Of a stretch of 10,497 nt of DNA, positions 1-6,644 are shown piece by piece. Each line of letters opens with the position of its first letter. Position 1 is the stretch's first letter. Origin of the DNA: Anaerolineales bacterium. Its GTDB lineage: Bacteria > Chloroflexota > Anaerolineae > Promineifilales > Promineifilaceae. Below the pieces are notes generated by a model that did no database searches, was not told where the DNA came from, and saw nothing but the letters and a program-made list of their open reading frames with translations. The position numbers and the translations under genes are program-made. The stretch covers positions 1 to 10,497 of the forward strand of contig JAGQGA010000050.1 of NCBI GenBank assembly GCA_020432595.1. The letters run 5' to 3'.

Positions 1-1
1 G

Positions 2-817
2 GAAATGGCAACCATTATCGGCACCATCCAATCCATGGCGACCCATTTCCCTGGGCTGCGTGAGGAGTGGCGGCAAAATTGTAGGCAGGAGCGGCTGTTG
101 GGGGTTGACCTGAACGGCCAGATGGACAGCCCGGTGGCGCAAGACCCGGAAGTGCAAAAGCGGCTGCAGGAGGTGGCGGTGGAAACCAACCGACATTATG
201 CCCAACTGCTGGGGATTAATCAGTCGGCGGCGGTGACTTGCGTCAAGCCATCGGGCAACTCGTCGCAACTGCTGAACTCATCTTCGGGGCTGCACGCCCG
301 CTGGTCGCCCTACTACATCCGCAATGTGCGCGTGGGAACCCACACGCCGGTCTTTAAGGTGCTGCGGGATGCCGGTGTGCCGATGGATCCGGAGAATGGG
401 CAAACGCGGGAGAGTGCGAATACGTGGGTGGTTCATTTTCCGGTGAAGGCCCCGGAAACGGCCGTTACGCGCAACCAACGCACCGCCCTGGAGCAATGCG
501 ACTTCTGGCTGCAAAACAAAATCAACTACACCGAACACAACCCCAGCGTCACCATCACCTACCAACCAAACGAAGTCCTTGACATCATCCACTGGGTTTG
601 GCAGCACCAAGACAAAATCGGCGGCATGGCCTTCCTGCCCGCCTTCGATGCCCAATATGACCAAATGCCCTATGTAGACATTCACCGCGAAGAGTATGAA
701 AGGTTAGCCTCACAATTCCCTGAAATTGACTTCTCCAAGATTTACCGCTACGAAGAAGAGGATTTAACAACAGCGGCTCAGGAGTTAGCTTGCCTGGCTG
801 GCTCTTGCGACATCTAA
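2..817 (+). CDS. nrdJ: Adenosylcobalamin-dependent (class II) ribonucleoside-triphosphate reductase, C-terminal part
   Basis: This is the 3' end of a gene that begins left of the window; the frame is open to the first base, so the ATG at 5 is probably internal. Class II ribonucleotide reductases make deoxyribonucleotides in the cytoplasm, using coenzyme B12 to generate the thiyl radical. Seen here: an N-terminal stretch of the type IGTIQSMATHF, the RLLGVDLNGQMD segment matching the RLLGVSLTG-type motif of the RTPR family, the VKPSGNSS loop (from 242) and a YYIRNVRVG segment. The extreme C-terminus has a Cys-x4-Cys pair (codons at 791 and 806), with the spacing of the redox-shuttle cysteines near the end of the Lactobacillus leichmannii enzyme. 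The radical-site cysteine and B12-binding residues lie upstream and cannot be checked. A copy of the iterated palindrome at 457-466 encodes Thr-Ala-Val. The family call is firm; the exact subfamily is from memory of motifs. Confidence 0.9.
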   Translation, partial: EMATIIGTIQSMATHFPGLREEWRQNCRQERLLGVDLNGQMDSPVAQDPEVQKRLQEVAVETNRHYAQLLGINQSAAVTCVKPSGNSSQLLNSSSGLHARWSPYYIRNVRVGTHTPVFKVLRDAGVPMDPENGQTRESANTWVVHFPVKAPETAVTRNQRTALEQCDFWLQNKINYTEHNPSVTITYQPNEVLDIIHWVWQHQDKIGGMAFLPAFDAQYDQMPYVDIHREEYERLASQFPEIDFSKIYRYEEEDLTTAAQELACLAGSCDI

Positions 818-836
818 TTCAAACTAAAAAGCAAAC

Positions 837-876
837 AAAAGCGCACGCCATGAATAAGAACACGGCGTGCGCTTTT
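837..876. terminator. Rho-independent terminator after the ribonucleotide reductase gene
   Basis: A perfect 13-bp stem pairs 837-849 with 864-876 around a 14-nt loop. The core is AGCGCACGCC/GGCGTGCGCT, with an A run on the left and T at 873-877 on the right. It begins 20 nt after the stop codon. The A and T runs are symmetric, so it could stop transcription from either side. Confidence 0.85.
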
Positions 877-898
877 TGCAGGTGGTCTTTTGGGGCGG

Positions 899-912
899 AA
901 AACGGCCGTTTT
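899..912. repeat. Intergenic copy of the iterated palindrome, extended to 14 bp
   Basis: AAAACGGCCGTTTT is a perfect 14-bp palindrome containing the AACGGCCGTT decamer at 901-910. It is the only full copy of the decamer in this window that lies outside a gene, so coding constraint cannot explain it. Confidence 0.7.
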
Positions 913-959
913 TACAAACGTTGCGCTACAAAACGACAAAGCAACAAAGCAATCATCAT

Positions 960-1007
960 TTGCTTTTATTAAAGCCCGGTTATAAAATAGTTATAAATTG
1001 GTTATAG
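960..1007 (+). promoter_or_regulatory. Candidate promoter with three 11-bp-spaced GTTATA repeats, upstream of the small peptide gene
   Basis: A sigma70-like pair can be read: TTGCTT at 960-965, a 17-nt spacer, and TAAAAT at 983-988, giving a leader of about 80 nt before the ATG at 1074. Overlapping the -10 are three direct repeats, GTTATAAA at 979, GTTATAAA at 990 and GTTATA at 1001. They are exactly 11 bp apart, about one helical turn. This may be an operator or alternative -10 boxes. The -35 match is only partial, so the promoter call is tentative, whereas the repeats are directly visible. Confidence 0.4.
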
Positions 1008-1073
1008 ACAGCAGCAAATAAGTGTCGTAAAGAGTTGTCTCCTCCATAAAAAGAGAAAGAGCAAGGAAGCAAT

Positions 1074-1253
1074 ATGAAAAAGCTAGCATCAGAACGAAAA
1101 AACAAAAACACCAACATGCCTAAACAGCGCGTAGCCTACGTCACACCAGCCGTCATCTACGAGGGTCAAATCACAGCGCGTGCCGGGAGCGTCATTGCTG
1201 ATGAACCCGATGGTGGGGCTGTTGATCCAACTGATTTGTTTGGCAACAATTAA
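1074..1253 (+). CDS. Small peptide of 59 residues, candidate RiPP precursor with lasso-type leader motif
   Basis: The ATG at 1074 follows AAGGAAG (1063-1069) at good spacing; the in-frame Met15 codon at 1116 has no ribosome binding site, so 1074 is preferred. The product has a Lys/Asn-rich start (residues 1-19) and then YVTPAVIYEG (residues 22-31). This fits Tyr-x2-Pro-x-[Leu/Val]-x3-Gly, the leader motif that RRE (PqqD-like) domains bind in lasso-peptide and related RiPP systems. After it come ARAGS (35-39) and an acidic, Gly-rich tail ending in FGNN. If the core began at Gly38, Glu44 would be residue 7 and Asp46 residue 9, both allowed lasso ring positions. The usual Thr at -2 is absent; Arg36 is there. 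No cyclase, protease, RRE or transporter gene lies within the window. The gene is followed directly by a terminator, so it looks monocistronic. That it is a real gene is likely; the RiPP role is inferred from the motif. Confidence 0.6.
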   Translation: MKKLASERKNKNTNMPKQRVAYVTPAVIYEGQITARAGSVIADEPDGGAVDPTDLFGNN

Positions 1254-1258
1254 AAAGT

Positions 1259-1292
1259 AGTGGAAAGCTCAGGTTTCGCTGAACTTTCCACT
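1259..1292. terminator. Bidirectional terminator between convergent genes
   Basis: A 14-bp stem with one mismatch pairs 1259-1272 (AGTGGAAAGCTCAG) with 1279-1292 around a 6-nt loop. It begins 5 nt after the small peptide's stop and ends 10 nt before the stop of the minus-strand gene. The A run at 1252-1256 gives a U-tract on the minus strand, so termination should be stronger for the large leftward gene. Confidence 0.75.
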
Positions 1293-1302
1293 TTAGAGCT
1301 TC

Positions 1303-4300
1303 TCAGGGAAGCGCATTGGGGTTGGGAAACGGCCAGTCGCGGAAATCGGTCGCGCAGTTGTCGGCATCACGCCAATAGGGAAAGCGTTCTAGGCTATGGT
1401 TGCTGGCGGTAACGACCGGGCAAGGAACCGCACCAGGGAAAGTACTCGTACCATAGGTCAGCAAATCTACAATTTGGTCAGCAGGGTTACGCAAAATCAC
1501 CTCATCACCGGCATTGCCCAACTGCAAGAAGGTGGCTGTGTCGCCCCATGATTGATCGTCAATGAGGTTAGCAACGGCCGTTTCTGTCTCCAAAATCTCA
1601 AAATCCGGCCAGACCCCATACTCCGCAAAAAACGCCGTGGCACTGGTTGCCACCACCAGCGTCGCCTGCGGTTCCAAAATTGTCCCCACCGGGAAGCGGC
1701 GCACATCTTCAAAATCATCCCGGTTCACCGCATCCCCCAGACTGTAGCCACTGATGTCAATAGGAAAACCAGTCGGGTTTACCAGTTCCACAAACTCAGC
1801 GTCATCCACCCCCGACGGGTTGTATAAAACCTCGCTAATCAGCACGTGCTGCGCCCGCCCGCGATAGCCGTGGCGAACAACGGGCAAATAGGCGCGGGAC
1901 GGCCAATCGCGGTTAAACATCTCCGCCAGCAGCGTATAGGCCTCATTGGACTGCACCTGGAGTGCCAGTTCCCGATTTCCCTTGCTGGCCTGCTCGGTGC
2001 CGTTGATGCTGCCCACGTGGACATAACCACGCCCGTTTAGCTGCACCAGCACCATCTTGTTGTGAATCCCCAGCCCAGTGGGGTTGCCCACGCGGCAATC
2101 CACATCAAGCTGCTCCTGCCGCGCCGTCGCCAGCGCATAAGCGCAGGTAGCGGCATTGCTCACCGGGGCGGTGGGGTCATCAAAGTAGCTGTCGAACAGC
2201 AGCCGCACCGTCGCCCCGCGCCGCGCCGCCGCCAGATATGCCTCCAGCCGCAGGTTGGGGTCATCGGTGGGGTTGCTGCTGCTGCGCCCCCAAAACGGCC
2301 GTTCTGACAACTGCTGCACCAGCACCACATCCCCCGCCCCGGCGCGCCCCACCAGCCCCAGCAGCCCATCCAACGAGCGCAAGCTGTTGTCGGGCGACTG
2401 CACCAGTTCAAAGGCAAAGGTGCCGTGCAGCGTCAATGGCGTTGGGTAACGCACCGGGTAATCTACCCCACCCGTCATCGTAATTGGCACCACGTAGGCT
2501 GGCGGTGCGCCATACTTGGGATGGCTAGCCTGCCAGCGGAACAGGTCATGGTGGTTAGCCGGGTCAAGGTCACGGGCAAAGAGTGTTTGCAGGTGTGCCA
2601 CCACCGTTGGCGCATCGGTGAGCAACACCACACCGCGATGCCCAAGCGTGCCATCGCTTTTGTCGTCATCGGGGAAGCTGCGCGGGCTAAAGTTTTCGCT
2701 GCTTACCACCCCGATTTTGCCATCAATAATCATGTATTTGGCGTGGTAGAAGCGGTAGCGATCCTGAATGTCAATGGCATCGTCGCGGATCATAAACCAG
2801 CACGCGCCCCCGGCCGCCTCCAACTGCTGGCAAACATATTTTTCCTGGTCATCCATCCCACCCACTGGCTCTCCTTCCAGCAGCACCGTCACCGCCACCC
2901 CACGCTGGCTGGCGGCCATAAGCTGCTGCGCCAGCGGCCAATTGTCAAAGGTGAGGGCGGCCATTTGGATGGTGTGGTTGGCAGACTGGATGTGCTGGGC
3001 AAGGGTGGCGAAGGCGTTATCGGGGGCTTGGGCAATGGTCAGAACGGCCGTTTCCGTCACCGCCACCGTGTGAAAAAAGGCATCAAAATCCCAGCCAGGG
3101 TAGCGCACTTTACGGCCGTTTATCGGGTCACTCCCCTCCTGCGCCCAATCCACCGCCGTGTTGCTGTCAGGCAGCGGCAGCCCCGTCGCCTGGTCGCGTT
3201 TGCGGTACAAAATTTGCCCCTCGCTGGTAAAGACATTGGGCACCGTGTACGGCTGCAATGCCGCTCCCTGCCAGTTGGCCGGGTCGCCGCTGCCCGTGCC
3301 ATAGGCCAGCCAATCCACCACCGCGCCCGTTACATCCAGCAGCACGACCTCGTCGCCGCCGTTAGCAAAGCCAGGCCAGCTTCCACCCAGGTTGGGGATG
3401 TTGGGACTGCTGTCGCTGTGTTCAAAGTCGGGCGGGAAGCCAAACTGCCGGGTAAAGGCAGAGCCATCTCGCGCCAGCCACACCGTTTGCCCCGGCTGAA
3501 GCTGCGCCCCAACGGGCAAAACGGCCGTTCCGCTGCCGCCATCCCCCACCTTCCAGCCAGCCACGTCAACGGCCGTTTCTCCCCCATGCCACAGCGCCAC
3601 CGCCTCATCTAAATCATTTGGCTCATAGCCATCCACATAGACGGCATCAATCAGAACGGTGGTGGGCAGAGAAACGGCCGTTTGCGCCACGACACTGTTA
3701 TTCGCCAGCGTCACCTCCGCCGCCGTTGTCGCCGCCGCCAACTGGTTGCTCACCGTTCCAATGGCCGTTGTCGCCAGGGTGGTAGTCAGAACAAAGGAAA
3801 CGGTGCTGCCAGCAGCCAGGTCACCCAGTTCCCACACCAGCGTTTGGGCATTGGGATGCTGGGCACTCAACCCACTGCTGTCGGCAATGTAGGTGAGTTC
3901 AAGGGGCAAGGTGTCGGTGAGACGAACGGCCGTTGCCACCTCATCCCCCACATTTTGCACCCGCAGTTGGTAGACAACCGTTGCTCCCGGCGGGGCAGAA
4001 GCCGGACCGCTTTTGCTTACGGTCACATCTACGCCGCTTACACCGCCGCACAGGCCATCTACCCAGGCGGTATTGCTGCCACCGTTGCCCGTGCCAGGGG
4101 TGGTGTCGGTAGCGGGGATGATTTGCCATTGAGCGGCGTCGGGAAGGGAAACGGCCGTTTCGCCTATAAACGCCACCCCCTGCTGTGCCGCCGGGTGCAG
4201 CCCTGGTGCTTGGGTAAAATCGTGAACGGTTGCGCCGGAGGCATCGCGCAGGTGGGGGTTGTCGCTGGCGGTGGTGTTGGCTATGGCGGGCCAGGTACCG

Positions 4301-4692
4301 GTAAAGAAACGGCCGTTGTTATGCCCTACCACTAACCGACAGTCGCTCCCGTCTTCATCGTCCGGCGGCAGTACGGTGTCGGGGTCACTGCCGTTGTAGA
4401 TGACAACCAGCGTTCCAGCCGGCAGTGCCGACCAGCCCACATCGCTGCTAAACTGCAAATCACCGGGCGTTGAATCCCCCAAATCCCAGCCGCGCAGGTC
4501 GGCCGGCCCGGTTACCACCAGCAATTCCACCCATTCACGGCTGCCACCGTTACCCTGCGACCATTCATTGATAATGACGGTGCCGTTTGTGGGCGCAACC
4601 ACTTGCCCCAACCCCTGTAACCAAAACAGCCAGCCCCCCACGCCAGCCAAGGACAAACCGACAGAAAGCAAAACCCCAAAGACACGCTGCAT
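1303..4692 (-). CDS. Exported multidomain protein: lamin-tail, DUF11 and tandem phospholipase-D-like domains
   Basis: A 1129-residue protein. It starts with a basic, then strongly hydrophobic segment (about residues 3-33), a signal peptide or anchor. Domain order by eye: lamin-tail domain about 38-170; DUF11 about 222-340 (typical LTDTLPLELTY and LANNSVVAQT segments); second lamin-tail about 347-468; PLD-like domain about 559-708; second PLD-like domain about 769-933; third lamin-tail about 949-1110. The first PLD domain has an intact HxKxxxxD motif (His650, Lys652, Asp657) followed by SSEN. The second has His877 and Lys879, but Gln884 stands where Asp is expected; its GSING and KGNRE segments are kept. 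PLD enzymes use paired HKD motifs to cleave phosphodiesters, and with lamin-tail modules an extracellular nuclease or phosphodiesterase is plausible, though the substrate is unknown. The start is supported by GGAGG at 4700-4704, 7 nt upstream. The gene contains nine full copies of the iterated palindrome. No C-terminal sorting signal is recognised. Confidence 0.88.
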   Translation of the reverse strand: MQRVFGVLLSVGLSLAGVGGWLFWLQGLGQVVAPTNGTVIINEWSQGNGGSREWVELLVVTGPADLRGWDLGDSTPGDLQFSSDVGWSALPAGTLVVIYNGSDPDTVLPPDDEDGSDCRLVVGHNNGRFFTGTWPAIANTTASDNPHLRDASGATVHDFTQAPGLHPAAQQGVAFIGETAVSLPDAAQWQIIPATDTTPGTGNGGSNTAWVDGLCGGVSGVDVTVSKSGPASAPPGATVVYQLRVQNVGDEVATAVRLTDTLPLELTYIADSSGLSAQHPNAQTLVWELGDLAAGSTVSFVLTTTLATTAIGTVSNQLAAATTAAEVTLANNSVVAQTAVSLPTTVLIDAVYVDGYEPNDLDEAVALWHGGETAVDVAGWKVGDGGSGTAVLPVGAQLQPGQTVWLARDGSAFTRQFGFPPDFEHSDSSPNIPNLGGSWPGFANGGDEVVLLDVTGAVVDWLAYGTGSGDPANWQGAALQPYTVPNVFTSEGQILYRKRDQATGLPLPDSNTAVDWAQEGSDPINGRKVRYPGWDFDAFFHTVAVTETAVLTIAQAPDNAFATLAQHIQSANHTIQMAALTFDNWPLAQQLMAASQRGVAVTVLLEGEPVGGMDDQEKYVCQQLEAAGGACWFMIRDDAIDIQDRYRFYHAKYMIIDGKIGVVSSENFSPRSFPDDDKSDGTLGHRGVVLLTDAPTVVAHLQTLFARDLDPANHHDLFRWQASHPKYGAPPAYVVPITMTGGVDYPVRYPTPLTLHGTFAFELVQSPDNSLRSLDGLLGLVGRAGAGDVVLVQQLSERPFWGRSSSNPTDDPNLRLEAYLAAARRGATVRLLFDSYFDDPTAPVSNAATCAYALATARQEQLDVDCRVGNPTGLGIHNKMVLVQLNGRGYVHVGSINGTEQASKGNRELALQVQSNEAYTLLAEMFNRDWPSRAYLPVVRHGYRGRAQHVLISEVLYNPSGVDDAEFVELVNPTGFPIDISGYSLGDAVNRDDFEDVRRFPVGTILEPQATLVVATSATAFFAEYGVWPDFEILETETAVANLIDDQSWGDTATFLQLGNAGDEVILRNPADQIVDLLTYGTSTFPGAVPCPVVTASNHSLERFPYWRDADNCATDFRDWPFPNPNALP

Positions 4693-4800
4693 CGTAACGC
4701 CTCCATTGCTATGAAATCTATAAAGTTATGACAACTTCTTGAAGGTCTTTGTGCGACCGCTGGAGTTATATCAATCTCGTCTGTTTTTGGCAAAAAAAGA
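4693..4800 (-). promoter_or_regulatory. Upstream region of the lamin-tail/PLD gene
   Basis: The ribosome binding site GGAGG (minus strand, 4700-4704) is clear. Further upstream, AAGTT at 4723-4727 and AACTT at 4733-4737 form a short inverted repeat beside a TATAGATT-like stretch that could be a -10 region. No convincing -35 was found. The gene lies downstream of a strong leftward terminator, so it must have its own promoter here. The operator reading is speculative. Confidence 0.3.
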
Positions 4801-4828
4801 GCTGGTAAATCCTAGATGATTTACCAGC
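4801..4828 (-). terminator. Rho-independent terminator for the leftward FAD oxidoreductase gene
   Basis: A perfect 10-bp stem, GCTGGTAAAT (4801-4810) with ATTTACCAGC (4819-4828), encloses an 8-nt loop. Read leftward it is followed by a run of seven T (complement of 4792-4798), the classic intrinsic layout. It separates the FAD gene from the lamin-tail/PLD gene, so the two are not one simple operon. Confidence 0.85.
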
Positions 4829-4846
4829 CCTGAAAAGCGTTAGATT

Positions 4847-4914
4847 GTAGCCGAGCTTTCTAAAGCTCGCTCCTTGCCCTCAAATAAAGAGCGAGGATTG
4901 GAATCCTCGGCTGC
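4847..4914. repeat. Paired palindromic repeat unit (REP-like double hairpin)
   Basis: Two 26-nt arms (4847-4872 and 4889-4914) are inverted copies of each other, matching at 20 of 26 positions around a 16-nt spacer. Each arm is also palindromic by itself: CGAGCTTT/AAAGCTCG at 4852-4869 and CGAGGATT/AATCCTCG at 4892-4909. Where the arms differ in the middle, they differ on both sides of their own dyad, so each keeps its own pairing. The element touches the stop codon of the FAD gene (4914-4916). It may be a REP-type mobile palindrome or an mRNA 3' stabiliser. Confidence 0.65.
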
Positions 4915-6425
4915 TAGAAAATGCTTTGTCCTGGCGTCATAATCGTGTTCGGGTCAAAAAGCTGTTTAGCAGAGACAAGCTCCCCCCACTGGGGTTGAAA
5001 ATGTTTATGCCAATCCTGCTTATCCATTGGCACCGAATCTACAGCGTATCGTTTGCCACCGGCTGCTACTACCCCATCTCGAAGCTGGGCGTTGTGTGCC
5101 AAGGCCGCGTCAATCAGCGGAGGCACCGGGGGTACCGTTTTCAGCAACGCAAAGGTAAAGAATTTATCGCCGTCGGGTGTCATCAACAGTGGCGCGTTAA
5201 ACTTGTTGCCCTTGAAAGGATACAGGATGACCACGCTACCTGGCCCCAAATCGCTGGGGACAATGCTGCTAAAGAGGTTGCTAAGGTAGCTGTAGGCGGT
5301 ATCGGTGGGCAGAAAGGCGTTAAACCAGGGGTGCGGGAAGGCCCACAAGCCAAAGGGGATGAGAATGGAGTCAATTAAGATGGAGACACGGTTGACAAAA
5401 TCAAAGGTGGCGGGGTTGAAGGCATCGAAGGCGGGGTTGAAAAACGGCCGTTCTTCCATCGTCTGGCCACCCGGCAAAAAGTTCAGCCCAGCAAGTACAG
5501 TTGCATCGTCTGCCGCCGTACCGTTATATTTCACCGCTTCCAGAATAAAAATCCAGCTATCTCCACCCGCATCAAGCGCGAACCCTTCTACGTAGTCAAA
5601 ACGGCTGGTACCAATTAGGAACTCTTGATCGGCCATCATGGCGTTGACATCCAGATAGGGCAAATTGTAAAAGCGCACAGTTGCCGGTGCTGGAACCAAT
5701 TTAACCTTAGCTTCCACAATGATGCCTACTTGCCCTAACCCTGCCCGTACTGCATCAAAGAGGCGATCATTTTGCGTGGCTGAGCAAGTCACCAGATTGC
5801 CATTCCCCGTTACAACGGTCAGCTCATTTACGTTATCAACCTGGGGACCGTGGGCAAAGCCTTGACCACCAATGCCACCAACGGCAAGCGTACCACCGAC
5901 GCTGAGGTGTACGTAGTCAGTGAGCGTGGGCGGCGTAAATCCTGCGGCCGTTGTTGCCCCAGCCAGATCAAACCAAGTTACGCCGCCCTGTACATGGGCT
6001 TCAGTGGCGGTGATGGAATGAATGGTGTTGAGGGTGGACATATTGATGACAACACCGGCCTCGTTTTGCGCCTGTCCCTGCGTTGAATGGCCCTGCCCGC
6101 GTGCCGACACCTTGATGTCATGCTGCTTGGCAAACTGTACCATGACCACAACGTCATTGATGGAACCAGGGTCAAGCACGGCCAGGGGGCGATGGCTAAC
6201 CATATGACCAAAGTCATCGGCAGTGGCATCTAGCTGGGCACTGCCGGCCGGATCCATGTACAAGGTGCCGTCAAAGGTGGGGAAGTTGGGGGCGGCAGCA
6301 ACGGCCGTTTGTACCCCTGTCCAATCCAACCAGCGGCGAGTGTGCATATCAAAACCAACGATGGCGGCACTAGCCAATGCTCCCTTTAAAAACGACCGGC
6401 GCGACAATTTCTTTTCCTGAATCAT
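4914..6425 (-). CDS. Tat-exported FAD oxidoreductase, cytokinin dehydrogenase-like
   Basis: A 503-residue VAO-family flavoprotein. The N-terminus carries a twin-arginine signal, SRRSFLKG (residues 8-15), followed by an Ala-rich hydrophobic stretch, so the folded flavoprotein should be exported by Tat. The FAD-binding half covers about residues 70-250: ARGQGHSTQGQAQ contains His113, at the place of the histidine that binds FAD covalently in cytokinin dehydrogenases. TDYVHLSVGG contains Asp170, matching the catalytic TDY aspartate of that family. HGPQVDNVNELTVVTGNG and GLGQVGIIVEAKVKLVPAP are also close to plant CKX consensus. The C-terminal FDPNTIMTPGQSIF resembles the CKX terminus. Cytokinin dehydrogenase oxidatively removes the isoprenoid side chain of N6-substituted adenines; other amine substrates are possible in bacteria. 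AGGAG at 6436-6440 (minus strand) supports the start. Two full palindrome copies lie within it, giving TAV in the signal region and RPF mid-protein. Confidence 0.87.
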   Translation of the reverse strand: MIQEKKLSRRSFLKGALASAAIVGFDMHTRRWLDWTGVQTAVAAAPNFPTFDGTLYMDPAGSAQLDATADDFGHMVSHRPLAVLDPGSINDVVVMVQFAKQHDIKVSARGQGHSTQGQAQNEAGVVINMSTLNTIHSITATEAHVQGGVTWFDLAGATTAAGFTPPTLTDYVHLSVGGTLAVGGIGGQGFAHGPQVDNVNELTVVTGNGNLVTCSATQNDRLFDAVRAGLGQVGIIVEAKVKLVPAPATVRFYNLPYLDVNAMMADQEFLIGTSRFDYVEGFALDAGGDSWIFILEAVKYNGTAADDATVLAGLNFLPGGQTMEERPFFNPAFDAFNPATFDFVNRVSILIDSILIPFGLWAFPHPWFNAFLPTDTAYSYLSNLFSSIVPSDLGPGSVVILYPFKGNKFNAPLLMTPDGDKFFTFALLKTVPPVPPLIDAALAHNAQLRDGVVAAGGKRYAVDSVPMDKQDWHKHFQPQWGELVSAKQLFDPNTIMTPGQSIF

Positions 6426-6591
6426 ATTGCAACTACTCCTTAACCCATTAGGGGAGACAAACTGCTTCTCGCAATTTATCTAGCAAAACTGTAAACGATA
6501 CCAAAAATCGATCATGGTCAGGTAAAGCAACCAAATGACAGCATATAGGGATGTCAGTACTACTTACCGTGAACAAATGATAATAAAGCCA

Positions 6592-6619
6592 ATTCTATAG
6601 GGGCAAAGAGAATACGCAA
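6592..6619 (-). promoter_or_regulatory. Candidate promoter for the FAD oxidoreductase gene
   Basis: On the minus strand, TTGCGT (6614-6619), a 16-nt spacer and TAGAAT (6592-6597, five of six to the -10 consensus) lie between trmD and the FAD gene. This would give a leader of roughly 160 nt. The 219-nt gap between the genes shows no clear terminator, so read-through from trmD is also possible. Weak evidence. Confidence 0.25.
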
Positions 6620-6644
6620 TAGCAATAAGGTCGCAGCAATACTG

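Noticed and set aside
946..966. Second terminator-like hairpin AAAGCAA/TTGCTTT
   Set aside because: Only a 7-bp, mostly A/T stem; the strong terminator at 837-876 already ends the upstream gene, and the sequence overlaps the candidate -35 of the peptide gene.
790..972. 60-residue plus-strand open frame after the ribonucleotide reductase
   Set aside because: It starts inside the reductase coding sequence, runs through the terminator hairpin and the palindrome, and has no Shine-Dalgarno or recognisable product.
2425..3612. 395-residue plus-strand open frame
   Set aside because: It lies fully antisense to the lamin-tail/PLD gene, whose frame shows clear domains and motifs. The antisense translation is rich in His, Arg and Ala, has no domain, and lacks a ribosome binding site.
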